The notes beneath the pieces are model-generated. The model saw nothing but the letters and a program-made list of their open reading frames with translations, searched no databases and was not told where the DNA came from. The translations under genes were made by a program, and so were the position numbers. From Neobacillus thermocopriae (GTDB lineage Bacteria; Bacillota; Bacilli; Bacillales; Cytobacillaceae): a stretch of DNA of 64,000 bases. The DNA is taken from assembly GCF_010975035.1 (NCBI RefSeq), contig NZ_JAAIUV010000002.1:1-64000 (forward strand). The letters are read 5' to 3'. Of this stretch, positions 63,090 to 64,000 are shown piece by piece. Position 1 is the first letter of the stretch; each line of letters opens with the position of its first letter.

Positions 63090-63881
63090 ATGGATAAAGG
63101 GAAAATTGTAGCATTAGAGGACCGTATTCCTAAGTTAAAGGAGCAAAGAAGGAAGAAAGCAAATAAACGGCTTATCATCCTATTATCCTTATTTTTTACT
63201 ATGATTGCTGCAGTAGCATATACTCAATCTCCGTTAAGCCATATTAAAACTATTTCAATAAAAGGGAATGTTGTCTATACGACTGATGAAATTATTAAAG
63301 CAAGTGGGCTTTCAATTGGGTCGAATATATGGGATGTGAGAAAAAAGAAAGTTTCATCCAAGCTTAAGAAATTATCTGAGATTAAAGATGCAAATGTAAA
63401 GATCAAATGGCCAAACACAGTGGCCATCGAAGTAAAAGAGCATCGAAGAATTGCTTATTTAAAGAGGGAAAATAAATATATTCCTGTGATGGAGAATGGA
63501 AAAATTTTATCGAATAAAAAAACGGAAATAATTCCTAATACTTCCCCGATTTTAATTCAATTTAAAGAGGGAAAGGTTCTCGATGAAATGATAAAAGGAT
63601 TAGATACCCTCCCTACTGAAATCCTTAACTCCATCTCTGAAATTCATTATACTCCGAAAAAAACCGATAAATATCATATATCCCTATACATGAATGATGG
63701 TTTTGAGGTGAGTGCTACGTTAAGATCTTTTTCTGAAAAAATGATTCACTATCCTTCTATTGTCAGCCAATTAGATCCAAATAAAAAAGGCATTATTGAT
63801 TTGGAAGTAGGCTCATTTTTTAAGGCTTTTGAAAAGGAAGTGGAGGATCAAGAAGTTGAAAATAATAAAGGTGAAGGGTAG
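63090..63881 (+). CDS. divIB: Cell-division protein DivIB (FtsQ)
   Basis: The 263-residue bitopic protein has a basic cytoplasmic N-terminus (KLKEQRRKKANKR), one membrane helix (about 26-44), an extracellular POTRA domain (about 48-118; ISIKGNVVYTTDEIIKASGL) and a beta domain, then an acidic tail. It belongs to the FtsL-DivIC-DivIB complex. ATG 63090 follows TAGGTGGAGG. The frame-opening GTG at 63075 lies inside this site. Confidence 0.94.
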   Translation: MDKGKIVALEDRIPKLKEQRRKKANKRLIILLSLFFTMIAAVAYTQSPLSHIKTISIKGNVVYTTDEIIKASGLSIGSNIWDVRKKKVSSKLKKLSEIKDANVKIKWPNTVAIEVKEHRRIAYLKRENKYIPVMENGKILSNKKTEIIPNTSPILIQFKEGKVLDEMIKGLDTLPTEILNSISEIHYTPKKTDKYHISLYMNDGFEVSATLRSFSEKMIHYPSIVSQLDPNKKGIIDLEVGSFFKAFEKEVEDQEVENNKGEG

Positions 63882-64000
63882 CCACGTTATTTTATCACTT
63901 GTTTGCCTAGTTCTTGGGTTTATTATTTCTTTTTCCTTTCATATAACTCAGTTGAAAATGAATAATGAAAAACCAAACCTTTCTGATACTCAATATGAAA
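63856..64000 (+). CDS. DUF881 family protein (YlxW/YlxX-like), 3' part outside the window
   Basis: The frame is open to the window edge (48 codons seen). It begins with a short basic stretch and a membrane helix (about residues 10-30, HVILSLVCLVLGFIISFSF), then a polar region, as in the DUF881 proteins YlxW/YlxX that follow divIB in B. subtilis. TTG 63856 is spaced 9 bases from GGAGG and overlaps the end of divIB by 26 bases; an in-frame GTG at 63871 is the alternative. Confidence 0.75.
   Translation, partial: MKIIKVKGSHVILSLVCLVLGFIISFSFHITQLKMNNEKPNLSDTQYE

Overview
The window is AT-rich DNA from an aerobic, endospore-forming member of the Bacillaceae (Firmicutes). Three things show this. 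The gene order follows the Bacillus subtilis chromosome from sr1/speA through the yla and ylb blocks to the division and cell-wall (dcw) cluster. Many starts are TTG or GTG behind strong AGGAGG-type ribosome binding sites. Sporulation genes (spoVD, spoVE, ylbJ, ylbO/gerR, ylaJ) sit among the housekeeping genes. I cannot fix the genus; the order and the decayed dispersed repeats would suit a Neobacillus/Mesobacillus-like species. No rRNA, tRNA, CRISPR array, prophage or intact insertion sequence was seen.

Layout. (1) 0.3-7.4 kb: a small membrane ORF, a DUF1885 protein, the SR1/SR1P dual-function RNA locus convergent with speA, a nitronate monooxygenase-like enzyme, yktA, yktB, ykzI, suhB and ylaF. 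(2) 7.5-14.3 kb: the yla block (typA, ylaH, ylaI, ylaJ, ylaK, ylaL, ylaN) with a flavin-binding-like protein. (3) 14.4-27.1 kb: ftsW, pyruvate carboxylase (pycA), then heme A synthesis (ctaA divergent from ctaB) and the caa3 cytochrome oxidase genes ctaCDEFG plus a DUF420 membrane protein. (4) 27.2-41.6 kb: ylbA to ylbP, including ricF, rsmD, coaD, tmcAL and rpmF, with several small insertions relative to B. subtilis. (5) 41.9-45.0 kb: a three-gene biotin-dependent acyl-CoA carboxylase operon (biotin carboxylase, biotin carrier, carboxyltransferase). (6) 45.1-64.0 kb: panE, a DUF3397 protein, bshC and the dcw cluster mraZ-rsmH-ftsL-pbpB-spoVD-murE-(MurF N-domain)-mraY-murD-spoVE-murG-murB-divIB, ending inside a DUF881-type gene.

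The genes fall into a few working groups: peptidoglycan precursor synthesis and septation; sporulation-specific variants of the same machinery; terminal aerobic respiration with its heme A supply; anaplerosis; and small regulatory or RNA-maturation proteins (RicF, RsmD, TmcAL, TypA).

The most unusual observations are: a probable small RNA on the minus strand between ylbG and rsmD, with its own consensus promoter and terminator, in the position of the element known as the ylbH leader; an orphan MurF N-terminal domain gene between murE and mraY; a CTG start that restores the membrane anchor of YlbC; a dispersed decaying repeat family at three or four intergenic sites; an attenuator-like hairpin with a micro-ORF before divIB; and a 10-bp phased MraZ operator.
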